59,632 nucleotides of DNA from Zygnema cylindricum (lineage: Eukaryota; Streptophyta; Zygnematophyceae; Zygnematales; Zygnemataceae), in contig JBBHKE010003159.1 of assembly GCA_037447655.1 (NCBI GenBank), forward strand, positions 85,986 through 145,617, in the 5' to 3' direction. The notes under the pieces are model-generated. The model did not search any database. It was given only the letters and a program-made list of their open reading frames with translations, and was not told the DNA's origin. Position numbers and translations under genes: made by a program. Numbering within the stretch: the first letter of the stretch is position 1; each line of letters opens with the position of its first letter. Of the stretch, positions 1 to 13,032 are shown in pieces.

Positions 1-53
1 CCCCACGTCCCTCTCGGTTGTAAGGAGGCCCACTCTCTCTCTCTACTTCACAG

Positions 54-524
54 GCCGGCGGGTTCGACAGGCTCACTTTGGATAGCTTGTACGAAGACGC
101 GATCAAACGAGCGACTCCCCCCACCAGTTACGGGGGAGGTCCTGCCTCACAACCCGGAGGAATGTTGGCTCTCCCTGCACCCCCGGGTGCTTTCCAGTCC
201 TCCTTCCACGGCCCACAAGATCCTTTCTCGGCCTCCGGGGGAGTTGCCCCTCCACCAAGTGTCCAAATGGCAGATATGGCTGTACGACAACAGGCTCTGT
301 TTGGGCAAATGGGAATGATGCCTCAGCCTCAATATGGGCAACCTCAACAATATGGAATGAACCCACAAGTTCAATACGGGGCTCCGGGGAGTTACGGAAT
401 GCAACCACAAATGACACCAAATCCGTTCGGGAGTCCGTATGGAATGGCACCACAGCCTCATATGCAACCAATGCCTCAAGGATATCAGGGAAGTAACCCT
501 TTCGGTAACCCTAATTTGCTGTGA
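54..524 (+). CDS. C-terminal exon of a plant AP180/CALM-type (ANTH) clathrin-assembly protein, partial
   Basis: This is the last coding exon of a putative clathrin-assembly protein, an adaptor that links PI(4,5)P2-rich membrane to clathrin during endocytosis. A pyrimidine-rich tract ending in CAG at 51-53 is a good 3' splice site. The frame opens with AGGFDRLTLDSLYEDA, which resembles the segment just after the clathrin-binding region in plant ANTH proteins (consensus near AGGFDxLLLDSLYD). The rest, about 140 residues, is disordered and rich in Q, M, P, G and Y, with repeated NPFG-type motifs and a final SNPFGNPNLL before TGA at 522-524. NPF motifs are known to bind EH-domain proteins. The folded ANTH domain lies upstream of the window, so this is a partial gene. 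It converges on the minus-strand HBS1 gene. The family assignment rests on the tail alone, and which paralogue it is cannot be told. Confidence 0.8.
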   Translation, partial: AGGFDRLTLDSLYEDAIKRATPPTSYGGGPASQPGGMLALPAPPGAFQSSFHGPQDPFSASGGVAPPPSVQMADMAVRQQALFGQMGMMPQPQYGQPQQYGMNPQVQYGAPGSYGMQPQMTPNPFGSPYGMAPQPHMQPMPQGYQGSNPFGNPNLL

Positions 525-2570
525 GGAAAAGACTTCGAGATATACTGTTCGTCACGTGTTTTTACATTTCAGTGTGAGGGAAACGTCATGTCATGTCAGT
601 TCTATGTCAGTTCTTTGTCCATTCGTTTATGACAGTACCGGCGTTTGTGACGGAAACGGGAACAGGAACGGGAAGGGGAACGGGAACGGGGTTATGTTAG
701 AAGTAGAGACTCGTTTTTAGTATAATATGCAGAGGGGTGTATAGAAGAAATGCTGGCTGTTATTTTAGTGATGGCCTTTTATTGGCGTAAAATGGCTTTA
801 GGCAGTTGGAGTCGTCTTATTGGTGTTGGGAGTTTTGTCTTTTGGGTAAAATCCACTAGGCCTGCTCAGCAGGTACTCGGCCCCGGATCAAAGGAGGTTA
901 GAAAGGAAGTCGAGGGAAATCGAGGGAGGAAATTAAGGAAGTTAAGAAAGATTATGGACAGGAAGAGTTTCGAAACTGAAAAAAAATCTCATATTCGTTA
1001 TCGTGTGTGATTTTCGGCTGAGCAGTCAACTAGTGTAAATTGATGAAATTCTTTTGGAGGAGACAGGGAAAGCAAATTATCCAAACCGAAGACATTAGTC
1101 AGCTAATGAAAAGGTTCACCAGGGGCTTATAAGGGTGGTGTGGTTTTTGGGATCCAAATTAATCTTTGTTTGGTTCTTTCTTAAATGCATCCTGTGTTTT
1201 ATTTTGCGTACTAAAACCGGTATTTCTGTCTTTTGGTGTTTTTTTCCGTAAGACTGTTTTTTCCTCGCCATTACATCGTACAGTAGACTCTACCATTATT
1301 AGTAATATTGCTTTCTCGTCACTTAGGTAAACTTCTATCCGTGTATATTGTCAGATTATCAATGGGAGGGTTGTGATGATGCTGGAAGATACTAACCTTC
1401 TGTCTGGCCTCCAAATGGCAAAACAGAGACGAATATACTGTGAGAACAATGAAAGCGGTGAAAAGAGCATTAAAGTCAACCATGAGACGCAATGTTATGC
1501 AAAGTCATTAGTGGAAAATAGCTTTGCCGTTCAAAGAATGTGAGTTATCAATTTCACACTCGAAGTTATTCAGCCCCAAAGCGTTTACAGGATATCTGTC
1601 CTTCAGTGGCTGGAACTGTGAAATCGCTTTCCATGGTACAGTGAGGAAAATGAAGAAAATCTCGCTCAACTCATCATTTCACCTATTTTCTTTCAATATC
1701 AAGAGTTTTTGATATGAAAGTAGGGGATTACCCTTGTTGGAGGCGAGTCATATATTATGTTTTGCTGAACTTTCTACAGAGTAATTAAGTTGTATTCAGG
1801 AAACAAAGGTTTAGTCTCTAGTAATGAAATAATGTTTTCTTCCCTCACATTTTGACATAGTGATTACCCCTTTCACATGTACAAAGGTGATCAAAGTGAT
1901 ACAAAGGTTAATATTCAGGGAGTCACAAAAATACAAAAACGTTCCTAGATTTAGAAAGGAGACTCAAATACCGCGTTTTAATTCGATGTTACAGCTCATC
2001 TTCACTTTTTATAATCGACGAAGTTCGCATACTGGCTGTCATTACGTTGAATGTTTACTGCATTCCACAACCTCCAGTGGTAACCTGACAATAGCTATTA
2101 GAGCAAATCACTCTAAATCAAGCAGAGTTTTTTTCGACTCAAAATCATAATTTAGTGCAGCGGCTCACAATAAACAGCATGGCAAAACATAATTAAGCTT
2201 AGTTGAACAAAATGTTACTGCTTGTAATTTACTAAACAACGATGGTCGGTATAGTACACCTTTTTAAGTACACAAGGTAAAATTTATTGCAAAACTTGCG
2301 ATGGATAAACCATCGTGGTGCTAATGGGGTGAAAAAAAGAGAAAAAAAACATTACCAATAGAGAGAAAAAAAACCTAACAGGAATTACAAGTACCAAGTA
2401 AAATGAAAAAGAGCACCGAAAGCTACTAAACACGTCTCTCATCATACATTATTTCTGTGCGATATCATTACATCTTCTAAACTACAATCTAGAAGAAATT
2501 TTATTAGAAACATTTTTTTTATTTTCATTTTTTTTTTGGAGTATTTTATTTTTTATTTTCTGCGAGTCAT
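525..2570. other. Intergenic region between convergent genes
   Basis: This stretch holds the 3' untranslated region of the ANTH gene and, on the other strand, that of HBS1. A short purine tract of repeated GGGAACGGGAA units sits at 655-690. I see no conserved coding region; the open frames here are short and lack recognisable domains. T-rich sequence at 2508-2560 gives AATAAA-like signals on the minus strand just past the HBS1 stop. Confidence 0.5.
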
Positions 2571-3982
2571 CTATGAGAGTATTCTGGTTACTATTCCTAC
2601 TGCGAGAGTCCGGCCTCTATCTCGAAGAGTCACTCGACCCAGTGCCCGGTAATGACCGTATTCCTCTAAACAAATGCCTCGATCCACAGCAATCTGCAAT
2701 AATTCACCACCAAAAGGTTAGCCACCAAAAAGTAACCACCGAAAGTTAACCACCAGAAGGTTAATCACCAGATGGTCAACCGCCGGAAGTTAACCACCGG
2801 AAGTTAAACAGGTTAACCACCAAAAGTTAACCACCAGAAGGTTAACCATCAGAAGTTAATCACCAAATGGTTAACCACCGGAAGGTCAACCACCGAAACT
2901 TCACTACCAGAAGGTTAACCACCGGAAGTTAACAGGTTAACCACCAAAAGTTAACCACCAGAAGGTTAAACCACCGAAACTTAACCACCAAATGTAGTCA
3001 CCAAACATCGCATCATCTCAGGGTGTCGGAAATTTAACTCTACGCATCATTGATCTCGTAGAATAAACAAAACATCAGGTAAAAACAAAACAGAAAAAAC
3101 AAAAACAAAACGAAAACACCGGGCTCCCTTTTTGCTTTGTCGTTTCCAATAAAGCTTTCTCCAAACTCGGGTTCATTTCGGCGCAAAGGGTATTTTAGCG
3201 ATTATTACCTTATAATTAAACATTTTCTAGCGGGGAGAAGAAGAAAAGGAAGAAGGAGAAAGAAGAAAAAGAAGGAGGAGAAGGAGATGTAGAACGAAAA
3301 AAAGAAAGGAGAAGGAAGACGAGGAGGAGAGGGATAAGACAAAGACGAGAAAAAGAAGAAGCCAATCTACGTCCAGTAAATGACAGTTAACACATGGCCC
3401 AACCACAAAAACCACATCGAACAGATTATGATCGTAAACAACCTCCACCGAAACACCATGTGGGGTTGTCTCATTCCGGCATTACTGACCTCAACAAGTG
3501 CACTCTGATTGGCCGCCACCGCTCGCACTTTCTTTCTCGTCACGGCCCCACTTCGAGCGTCAAGGAGAGCCACGAGCTCCGCCACACACGCCGCCTCCTG
3601 CGCACAATGTGCGTGAAGGACCACCTGCGACCAAAGAAATAAAGAAACAAAACAAACAAAACAAACATTCAAACAAACAAAGAAACAAAAAAACAAACAA
3701 ACAAAGAACCAAAGAAACAAGGAAACAAGGAAACAAAGAAACAAAGATAAAAGAAAACAAAGAAACAAAACAAACAAAACAAACACTCAAACGAACAATA
3801 AAACAAACAAACTTTCTCACATTTATATCCACTCCTATGAATTGCAAAAAATGATGGCACAGGAATCGATAATAGAGATAATAACATTGATTCTGTCCAG
3901 TTTTTTTTTGCCTTCTAACAAAAAATCACGTTATTAACACTCATTGCTTTTTCTTAACGCTAATTAATTTTACAGTTCCACA

Positions 3983-4013
<31 letters not shown>

Positions 4014-7000
4014 CATATATATATAATGCCTGTGATTTTAAATATACGTAACCGAATGTGATGTTATGTGCGCTGAGATGCTGTATGTATTACCTGTGTC
4101 CCACGGAGAATGGGCACTGTGATGCCAAGTGTCAAAATCCTGGCCTCAAACCTCTTCACCACAGGTACAGGAAAATCGGGATGACAAAGCATTCCTCCAG
4201 AAAATAGGACAGCTGAATCGATGCCCTGAAGACCCACATCCACTGTCTCACCAGCCAAAGCTACAGAGACAGCTTCCCCATCTCTTTCAAGAGCTTTAAC
4301 GGTTGTGAGATCTCCAGAGGGTAGTACAAGAACCTGTTCACCAGAATATGTCGTAAGAGGAGAATCTCAACCTTAGTCAAATGCTTCAATTTTAACAGCC
4401 CAAAAACTAGAGGAAACTTGGGCAGGAACGAGTCATGAACGATAGACTGCTGCAGACTATTTGTGTATAAGATGTCTAATTATGATGAACTGGCTCAATT
4501 ATGTTCTTAATGAGACGTAACATAATGATAAGCTGCTCAATTATCTTGAATTAAATAAAACATAATGATAAAATGGCTTAATCATGTTCTTACCTTTATA
4601 CCAGGCTTGAGACCGCCACCTTCCAGTTTTCCACCCACGGCCGTCTGTCCAAGAGATCGACTTTTCATAACTTCAGCAATTGGCAACCGCAAAGGACGCT
4701 CGATAACTTTCGAAGGTGGTTGCATAGAATCTATGGCTTCCATAAGAGTGGGCCCAGTATACCTGTAGAATTGCAAGTCTCCCGACGATTGGTCAATTTT
4801 GCATCTTGCTCACTGGTCACACCTTGGAGGTTTTATTTCTTCCAACTAAAAGTAATACTTGGTTTTTTAAGACTAAGAGACTGTTCTGCACATGGTGCAT
4901 GTGAGCCTGAGAGCAATTGAAAACTGCATGTGTCTTTATACCAAGGTACAGATTTCTGTTTCACTGACCATGATTTTAGATCATCGTCGGTCGACAGTTC
5001 CATCAAGTTCTGCCCCTCCAAACCGCTGACCGGAAGCCATACCACCTTGGAGTCTCGAAAACCACAGTGTTTCAAAAAGGGTCCCAATTCTTTCTTGATG
5101 TGATTGTAAACCTCTTCACTATAATCTACAACATCCATCTTATTTATAGCTACAATGAGTTGCTCTACTCCTAAACTTCTGGCTAGTTGTGCATGCTCTC
5201 TTGTTTGTCCCCCTTCTGGTATTCCTTTTTCGCCTTCCATACCTGCCTCGAAAGCTCCTGGAGTTGCATCAATGGCTAAGATCGCAGCATCTGCTTGAGA
5301 TGCCCCAGAAATCAAACTGGGAACAAAATCTTGATGGCCCGGAGCGTCTAACAGAACTACATGGAACCTGTAAGATATGACGGGTAAAAAAAAATGGACA
5401 TAAGCGAAATCATGAACAGAGAACATAAGGATGCGGAGAGAGGACGAACAGGTATGATAACTAAGATAAGATGATAAGGTATGATGATTTGAACAGGACA
5501 TAATTTTTACGTCCGTCCTTGTCAGCCGGTAATGGCAGTTGACTTACGGAAATTGAACATATATTTATTTATTTATTTCGTATTAACTGCCCAAAATGAA
5601 AATCCTTTCAGCCGTTGATATTACATTTGGACTGCTCTCCTTCACTCTCACGTTTTCCTAGAGATTCACACCCTTTTAATATTTATTTTTGAAAAAACTC
5701 GCCCAAGGGATGGATTTGACATAACCTGTCCTATGACACCATATTTTCTGCAACCTGTGAAGTCGACTTCCTAAAATCGTACTTTTTGTACTGCGTGCGT
5801 ACTGATAGTATTTTTCGTACTCAAAATTTTCGTGCGATAGTATTTTTGTTCACTGATCCATTCATGCTCCCTGAACTGTGGTAAATGTGGATCGTCCCGA
5901 TTCCCATCTTAAATCTCTTAAGCTTCACACCTTTCCATGGGAAACCTCTGAAATTTAACCCAGATAGTTTACAAGCACAGACGAGACGATACCTATGGTT
6001 AACCATTTTACTTCGCAACTTCATTAACGAAAACCATTCACAAAGAACCACTCACAAAAGTCTTACCTCTGGGTCTCTAAATGTGTCATAGCAACACTCA
6101 TAGTGACTCCTCGTGCCCTTTCCTCTGTTCCTTCGTCGAGTACCCATGCAAAGGCAAAGGAGCCTTTTCCCTGTACACCATTTACATATAAAAAAAAAAT
6201 ACATTGGGAAGATAAGGGAGACAGGGGAAAACTCTGAGGTGAGCAGCATTGAATTTGAGAGGGATAATTTTTTCGATCGGTGAGGCAAGGAGAGTTGAAT
6301 TTGAGAGGAAAATATTTTAACACTTCAATTGTAAATCATAACTCCACAGAAAACCACAGTGCAAACATACCCACTAATTGTTTCCAAAACCAGGCTTGAT
6401 CAAGTTTCTTATCCAGCCTTCCCATTACATTCCCTATCATGCAAACACCGATATTTACAAAAAACAGGTCTCTTCCTTGCAATCAAAGTACAGCCTCCAC
6501 CTTCTCCCTGATATAGTTTCCGTCGACTACTTTAAGTTAAGACTCTCATATAAGACAAAACCAAGGCCACACCTTTTCCTTAGCCTCCTTTTCGTTTCTG
6601 TGCATCTCCTTTTTTGATACGTTTCCTAACCGGTGCAACAAATGACCCATTAATGTCGATTTCCCGGCATCGACATGTCCCACCTGTCATATCCCAATAA
6701 TCCCATTTATGTCTAGTTCTTTAAATTGCCTCTCTATAAAAAAAGAAACAAAAAAAGTGAAGGTTTTTTTAAAACATCTCTCTGCAAAAATAAGCAAAGG
6801 ACTGCATCTCAATGGCATAAGTTGCCATACACAAAAACCATCAGCTTTCTCCTCTCTTCTTGTCAGGTCAAGAACCTCAAAATAATTAGCTGATTAACTG
6901 ATAAGAGTAAAAAAGTCAACCAGGGTTTTCCTCTGAATAAGATAAATGTAAAATCCCTATTCTATGCCACAGCATCTTTCCTTGCCATTCAAAGCCGGTA

Positions 7001-10000
7001 TAATCTCAGAGACAAAGGGCCACAAAGGGCTTACCACAATAAGATGAAGAGTTTCCTTTTCATTTCCTTTGACCGCATCCACCATCCAGAGCTCAGGCTT
7101 ATAGGAATCCAATGGTCGAGTGTGTTTTTTTGCCGACTCGTCTTGTTCTACTAAGGTTAACTTTTTGGCCGAATCGTCCTTCAGTCCTTTACCTCCTCCA
7201 GAACTTCTTTCCTGCATAGAATTCTCATCTATGCATTTTCTATGGACATCAGTAATTACTTTCTTTTTCCCTTTCTCAGTTGGGAATATCTTTGGTTCTG
7301 AGACTTCATTGGTTGCCCACCCTTGAGCTTCCGTTTCGGTGTGTGGGAGAAAACTTTGATGTGCCTCTAACACCGGCGGAAAGTCATAATCTGAATAAAA
7401 TGAATTCGAAGGCAATGTATGCTCTACAACCATACCCAAGAGAAACACAAGACATAGATAAATAAAAAAACTAGAATAATCAGGAGGATATAGAAAACCG
7501 CATAAATTAAGCATGTTAAAATAGCCTCGAAATTGTCTATATGAGCAACTTTGTTGGTACTTGATGCTTTTTAGTTTCACAGCAAATTGAGATCATAGCT
7601 TATTGAAGCAGTCTACTAATATTGGGACACTGTCTCACTTCCGCACTCACGGGTCCCCCTAACAAATGGGCCCTCATTCTAATTAAACTCCCCTGGAATT
7701 TTCCAGGAACCTTCTCTCCCTACGAAAATGTACGGCCCTGATTGGCCCTTTCACAGTACCGGCACTAGACGGCAAGATTGCCGGAAGTCGGTTGCGCGAC
7801 GCAACTGAAGTGACACCATTCCGAGGATCCGGAGGCCATGGGAAGGGGATGGAGGGAGAGATGGAGAGCAGGGGGAGGGAAGAGGAGGGAGGAGGGAGGG
7901 GAGAGGGGAGGGGCTACTTTCAATTTGTCGTTACTGTTTTTGACAACCTCGAGTGGTCATAAACATTGTCACAAACCGCAAACCTGACCAGTTTTCACAA
8001 ATCTGATCGCAAGAACTAACGAGAAGGCCATTTCATAACGGTCTTAGGAAGCTTTCCAGTACCAAAAGTGTCAAAGATTTTTAGCTGATGTTGTAGAACA
8101 CACTTGACCAAGACCTAGCCATAATTACAGATTGCAAAATGCTGTAGTGCTGCAGATATTAAAGATAGAAGGTCTAGGGACTGGGAGTATAATTCTTACT
8201 AATTTGCTACTCTTTGCCTAACAGAGAGAGTGCAAAAACCAGCAGAAAATTACCATTGCAGAGTAACAAGCCGAACTGAAAGCTTGCAAAAGTTTGCAAG
8301 TTTATGGACATGATTTATTGACATGTCCCAGGCATGTCAGAAAGATTGAGACGCAACGAGTCGTCCCTCATAATTGCCCAGTGATTTTGAAAATATGAGA
8401 GTATTTCCTTAACAATCTGTAGTAATGATCAATCAAAAGACTCCTATTAAGATTCCTCAACTACTTTCTTCAAGCTGCTCACTGACAATCAGAGGAATCC
8501 AAACACCATGGTATAGTAACGGTATAGTAACAGCATAGTAACGGTACGACATATTACGGTTTGTTTTCATTTGTCAAACAATACGGGCTACCATAAAAGG
8601 GTACATAAATACTACACCCTTTTTTCAATAACCAGCCATCCGGAAAGTTCCAGTCTTGCACTTAAAAGGAAGTCTTCCCACCACTATGACCACGAAAAAA
8701 TTCAGACTTTTGAGGCGACCGCGACAAGAACCATTTGTTCGCTGTGGAAAAACTCTTCTCCAGGATTCACTCACTTCTCTCTTAACGCCTCATTATCTAC
8801 AAAATTCAAAACCCTAACGGCCTTGTGACCCGCTGTAGTCCGTGCAAGGGACGGGACTTCACCTATATCTGATGCTTGCTGATTTGAAGGCACCAAACCA
8901 GCAAAAATATTATTTCCAGTTTGCAGGATTCCTGAGGGTAATGGTGTGAACAGGTTTACGCCTTTCTTGCGCTTGATTGGAGGAGGAGCGGCACAGAGTG
9001 CTCGAGCCAAGATTGAAACACTGCCGGATTCTGATTTGCTACCTTCAACCGCGACAGCTGGCGGCAATGTGACGCCAGGTGACAGGCGGCCTGAGAATCC
9101 AACAGCAGAGTGGACATTTTAATAATTTTATCAGGTCTTGTTGGAAACTCCAAACCACTACAATGGTCATCGCTATTAGAGTTAAGGTCATAAATTAGTG
9201 TTGATGACACTATGTAGTTAAGTGGCACGTAATGAGCCACATAGCAAACATAATTTAGTGTAGCTAATTCTAACAACGTGTTAGCGCTACTGATTTGCTA
9301 GCTCTAATAGCGATGGGCAGTATAGCGGATGAAATCGATGGGCCTCTAAGCCAACAATACAAATTAGCTACTCTAGTTTCATTAAGATTGCGGTATATTC
9401 ACGGTTATAGTAGCAAGTTTCTGCAACCTGTGCGTCATTAACTTGAATTAGTGCAATCTTGAGTTGTGTAATGTTTGTCACACTTGCCGTTTCAATTGCC
9501 AAAAACGGATTTACTCAAAAAAATAGTTGCAACAACGAATGCAAGTGTGGTATGCTAAAAAGAGACTGCCCTAACCAGTGTTACAAAACATAAATCCTCT
9601 AGATGTGTTCACCACAAAAAGGGATAACCGTTACCCTTGGGAAAAAATGCAGAATTTAGATAGAATCTGACTTCAGGAGACAAAAAAGCTGATTTAAGAT
9701 GATTCTAAGGTCAAGTGGAAAAACAACAGTCTTCATCCGACCGAAAACTCAGTCCATAGGCTGAATCACTTTTGTTTTGAAGTTTAGCATACACAACCAC
9801 TTGTAGTTGGTGAATAAAAGACGTCGACTTTCTCTAAATGACAACAACATATGCCGATATTGAATGATTGGGAAAAGACTTGATAATGGATGTACACCTA
9901 TCTTCAACCAACTATGCTCTTTGGAAAAACTGACCAAAATCATGTGCTACACTCAGTTACACATTTAAAATACATTCCATTAAAGCTTTCCATTCACGGT

Positions 10001-13000
10001 AAGGCTCCAGCTGATTTCAAAAAGTCGGGAAAAGGCATCCATGGAGAAAGCTGTATCCTTCAAGATGGTGTGGAGTTGTGACTAACATACGAAGTCACTA
10101 CATCACCAGAGTGGAGCATATGTATTGAAATCAAGAATGAGACTTTGATGGTGATGCATCACAACAAAAAAAGGCGGAAGTGGTATACACACATCATTAT
10201 TAGGATGCTGATACCGTAAGGAAAAATAAATCCACATAATAAGACTACATCAAAGTATTTTAACTACAATGCATGTTGCCAAAAATAAGTTTATCTTTTC
10301 TACTGCAAAGAAGCATACAAAAGTGGGAATTGCCACAACTTGTCGAAAGCCGCAACTTTGTGGACATCATTATTAGTGAAGACATGTATCGACAATTGGA
10401 CCAGCATATTCAATGGCGCACCGACAAACATGGAAATTTCATGCATGTTATGCTACTCTACCCATCGTTATTAGTGTAAAGGAATTATAAGTGGAAGTTA
10501 TAATACATGATACTAATTTACTGTAGGGGGACGAAGCGGATATTACTCCACTCTCTTGAATAGTGTTGCTAGCACTTTTAAGATTTTCTGCCACAAAGTA
10601 GCAAGCGAATTAGTCTTTTAAACCCTAAGAGTGATGGACAGTGTAGTGGTATTCACACTAAGTTTTCGAGTAAATTTGTGGTTAAATTTCTAGGTGCAAC
10701 AAATTGCAGTTTACACTTTGTCGGGCTACAGACTGAATGTTCATACAGGTGAATTCCACTAGCTAGAAGGCGTTAACAAACAGTGAGAAAACAAAAACCA
10801 CAATTGAATATCTCAGTTTTTGAAAGTTCTGGGAAAGATTTCCGGATCTTTCATGCATTTTCTTCTTGATGTCCCTGAAAGGTTGCGATATCTTCAGGCA
10901 TAAAACCCGGGACTATCGGCACAAGAAAACGACTAGAACATCAAGAATCCCTCCCCGAAAAAATGTGTGAATACTCTACTGTCACCAGAGTGGCTTTCTG
11001 AGCGATATTTCCAGGAGGCTTTAACTGCGCTTGTGCCTTTTTGAACTGCAATTGAATAGTTTTTCAAGCAGATGGAACCAGTTGGAATCAGTTGGTGTCT
11101 TGAAAAAAACATGAGCAAGTGTCCAAACGTTGCGAGTGCATAATTTGGTATTCAAAACTGGAAAAAAAGAAAGTCTGAGGCTTTTCGCACAGTTTTTAAG
11201 GCACTCCGTTGTCCTAAAAAGTTGACATACTTGCTTCTTGTGCCTGTCAGACCTAGTTGTAGAGTACACTGTGTATTGTTATTAGCGTCAATGACAGCCT
11301 ATTGGTGCCCCTAAGTTTCCCCTCGAACCTAATACAGTGTCAATGATACTTGGTTTTTTCTTAACGCTAATTGTTTACCGCTTCAAAATCAACCACGTCA
11401 TTTGGAACTGAATTAAAATCAATAATTATGATATAAACCCACGCTAATAATTTCTTTACTCTAATAATGATTCACAGGACCCCTAAAAAGGCCGCAGAAG
11501 ACCTTGAAAATGTGAGAAATCGGCCCAAAACTTCTCTTAAACTTGGTATAGATACTCCAAGTGTATGTTAGTGGGGCACTCATGTTATTGTTGTTGCAAG
11601 ACATTATCACCATGATAACTTGTAACCCAAGATCAATACATTGTCAACAGAACAATACATTGTTCCCTGGTAACCCGATTTTTCCACATCGGTTGCCTAC
11701 ACGTCAGCAATCAACGACTACAGTAATGAAGGTTCCCCAGTTGAGGTTCCCTAATTAATACCTGTGGAAACTCACTTGAGACTCTTACCACAAGGACAAT
11801 TATTTGTGACCATATTCGAACCACTATTTTCACATTTTCGAATCACTATTTTTCGAATCGCTATTTACACATTTTCGAATCACTACAACGCTCATCGTTA
11901 TTAGTGTTAATAACACTAATGCGACTTGTTTTGGCCAAAAATCACAAAATAGAGTTAACAACATTATTTAAGGACCTGGACTACAATCTGCCACGTCTCC
12001 TTGCACTAAATTAGTATTGTTAATTCTAATTTCGCATTAACACTAATAAATCTTTAACTCTAATAACGATAAGCGGTGTACTTTTCATATTTTTACTAAC
12101 AGTGAATCCGTGACCATGTGACCTTTGATTAATAAAAAAAGAGTAGATTGAAAATGAATGCAAAACTGTTAACACTTTCCTCATTTTTCAAAAATTTAGG
12201 TCATCAAATGTGTTTCAATCAATTATTTTTCAGAACTCAAGGCAAGAAAGGGTTGCCTTCGCTTAAACAAACAATAGGACACCTTCATACCTCAAATATT
12301 ATGATTTTCATAATGCTGATATAGAATCTTTATGTGGTTGCATGAAAGACCAAGGAAAAATTGGAAACCCTTGAGATCATAAAGCATCAAACAAATATTG
12401 AAGACCCTAAAATGAACCTCCAACCATGCCAATTTTTTTTTGTTTCTTGGGAACCATATAGTATTTTCATATGTGCATAGGACACCACATTTCTAAGGTA
12501 AAAGTTGAAATTAGTAATAAAAGTAGAAAACAACTCGAGGTAATTGGAATGTCAAGCAAATTAAGGGGTGACAAAACTTGAAAATTCCCAAAAAAGACTA
12601 AATTAAACAAAAAGAGAGAGAATTTGTATGGGTAAAAGTTGAGAACGTCCATAATAAGGCTAGAAAAAAGTTGAACCCGTTCATAGATTCTCAAACAAGA
12701 CTTAAAAAAAAAAAACTTAAAAATGGATATACAAGTAAAAACATGTATAATAAAAACTTAAAAAGAGTTAAACCCGTTCATAAATTCTCAAACAAGACTA
12801 AAATCAAAAAAAAAAGAGAACTTACATGAATAAAAGTTAAAAACATGCATATTAAGGCTTGAAAAATACCTGAACCGCCGACAAATTCTCCAGAGTCACG
12901 AGAAGGAGGCCTCTCAGAACTACATACGTCACACGCAAGATAGTACGGAGGATTATCAAAAGTACAAGCGGTACATCTCCACTTTTCTTCAGACACTCTC

Positions 13001-13032
13001 TCTTCTGGATACTCTATCCCTTCATTATCCAT
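2571..13032 (-). CDS. HBS1: HBS1-like translational GTPase with N-terminal RanBP2 zinc finger (10 exons)
   Basis: HBS1 is a cytosolic eEF1A/eRF3-family GTPase that works with Pelota (Dom34) to rescue stalled ribosomes. Exons in transcription order: 13032-12870, 9090-8863, 7423-7035, 6683-6573, 6170-6067, 5367-4969, 4762-4594, 4333-4094, 3624-3490, 2693-2571. All junctions are GT-AG, every phase agrees, and the 2061-nt CDS gives 686 aa, close to plant HBS1. Residues about 20-45 are a RanBP2 zinc finger ([10 protein letters not shown], then CDVC). The G domain starts near residue 261 with GHVDAGKST, then RGVTM (switch I), DAPGHQD, NKMD and a VSGL G5 motif. Domain II ([18 protein letters not shown]) and domain III follow; the last exon holds [20 protein letters not shown]. 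Intron 1 is 3.8 kb and full of MITEs. The first in-frame ATG before the zinc finger is taken as the start. The linker exons (2 and 3) are less certain than the GTPase exons. Confidence 0.9.
2700..3003. repeat. Minisatellite in the last HBS1 intron (unit about 15 bp)
   Basis: Roughly 18 imperfect copies of a unit like GGTTAACCACCAGAA lie in tandem. Runs such as AACAGGTTAACCACCAAAAG recur about 120 bp apart, so there is a higher-order repeat. The array ends within 10 bp of the acceptor of the last HBS1 coding exon. Confidence 0.85.
3228..3365. repeat. Purine-rich (GA)n-type tract in an HBS1 intron
   Basis: Nearly pure AG sequence on the plus strand (repeated GAAGAAG and GGAGAAGG), so a polypyrimidine tract in the transcribed sense of HBS1. 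No coding signal. Confidence 0.7.
3640..3815. repeat. Low-complexity (CAAA)n tract in an HBS1 intron
   Basis: Short AAACAAAC-type repeats just upstream, in gene sense, of the acceptor of exon 9. Read on the minus strand they make a long T-rich polypyrimidine tract before the 3' splice site. Confidence 0.75.
3982..4025. repeat. (TA)n microsatellite in an HBS1 intron
   Basis: A run of TATATA with two interrupting C bases, about 140 bp long at most including imperfect flanks. Confidence 0.7.
7840..7915. repeat. GA-rich low-complexity tract in HBS1 intron 2
   Basis: Repeated GGGAGGGAGAG-type purine sequence between exon 2 (8863) and exon 3 (7423). The rest of this 1.4-kb intron shows no recognisable element. 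Confidence 0.6.
9161..9320. mobile_element. Diverged MITE of the TA-duplication family (HBS1 intron 1)
   Basis: Bounded by TA on both sides. The left end reads CAATGGTCATCGCTATTAGA and the right end, inverted, reads CTGCCCATCGCTATTAGAGC. Both carry the ATCGYTATTAG core shared by the family elsewhere in the window. 160 bp, no coding capacity. Confidence 0.6.
10461..10643. mobile_element. Diverged MITE of the TA-duplication family (HBS1 intron 1)
   Basis: Starts CCCATCGTTATTAGTGTAAA after a TA and ends with CCTAAGAGTGATGGACAGTG before a TA. The right terminus has drifted, so the boundary is approximate. Confidence 0.45.
11267..11479. mobile_element. MITE of the TA-duplication family (HBS1 intron 1)
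   Basis: The left end CACTGTGTATTGTTATTAGC follows a TA. The right end contains ACTCTAATAATGATTCACAG, the inverted family terminus. The last few bases at the right have decayed. Confidence 0.6.
11886..12078. mobile_element. MITE of the TA-duplication family (HBS1 intron 1)
   Basis: The left end CAACGCTCATCGTTATTAGT follows TA; the right end CTAATAACGATAAGCGGTG precedes TA. The interior includes the family's GGACCTGG...CTGCCACGTCTCC segment. 193 bp. Confidence 0.7.

Noticed and set aside
2700-3003. CRISPR-like array
   Set aside because: Units of about 15 bp without unique spacers, in a plant intron; an ordinary minisatellite.
4880-4968. Extension of the HBS1 exon past 4969 (frame reads [13 protein letters not shown])
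   Set aside because: The donor at 4968-4967 joined to 4762 restores the conserved [13 protein letters not shown]; the extension is intronic.
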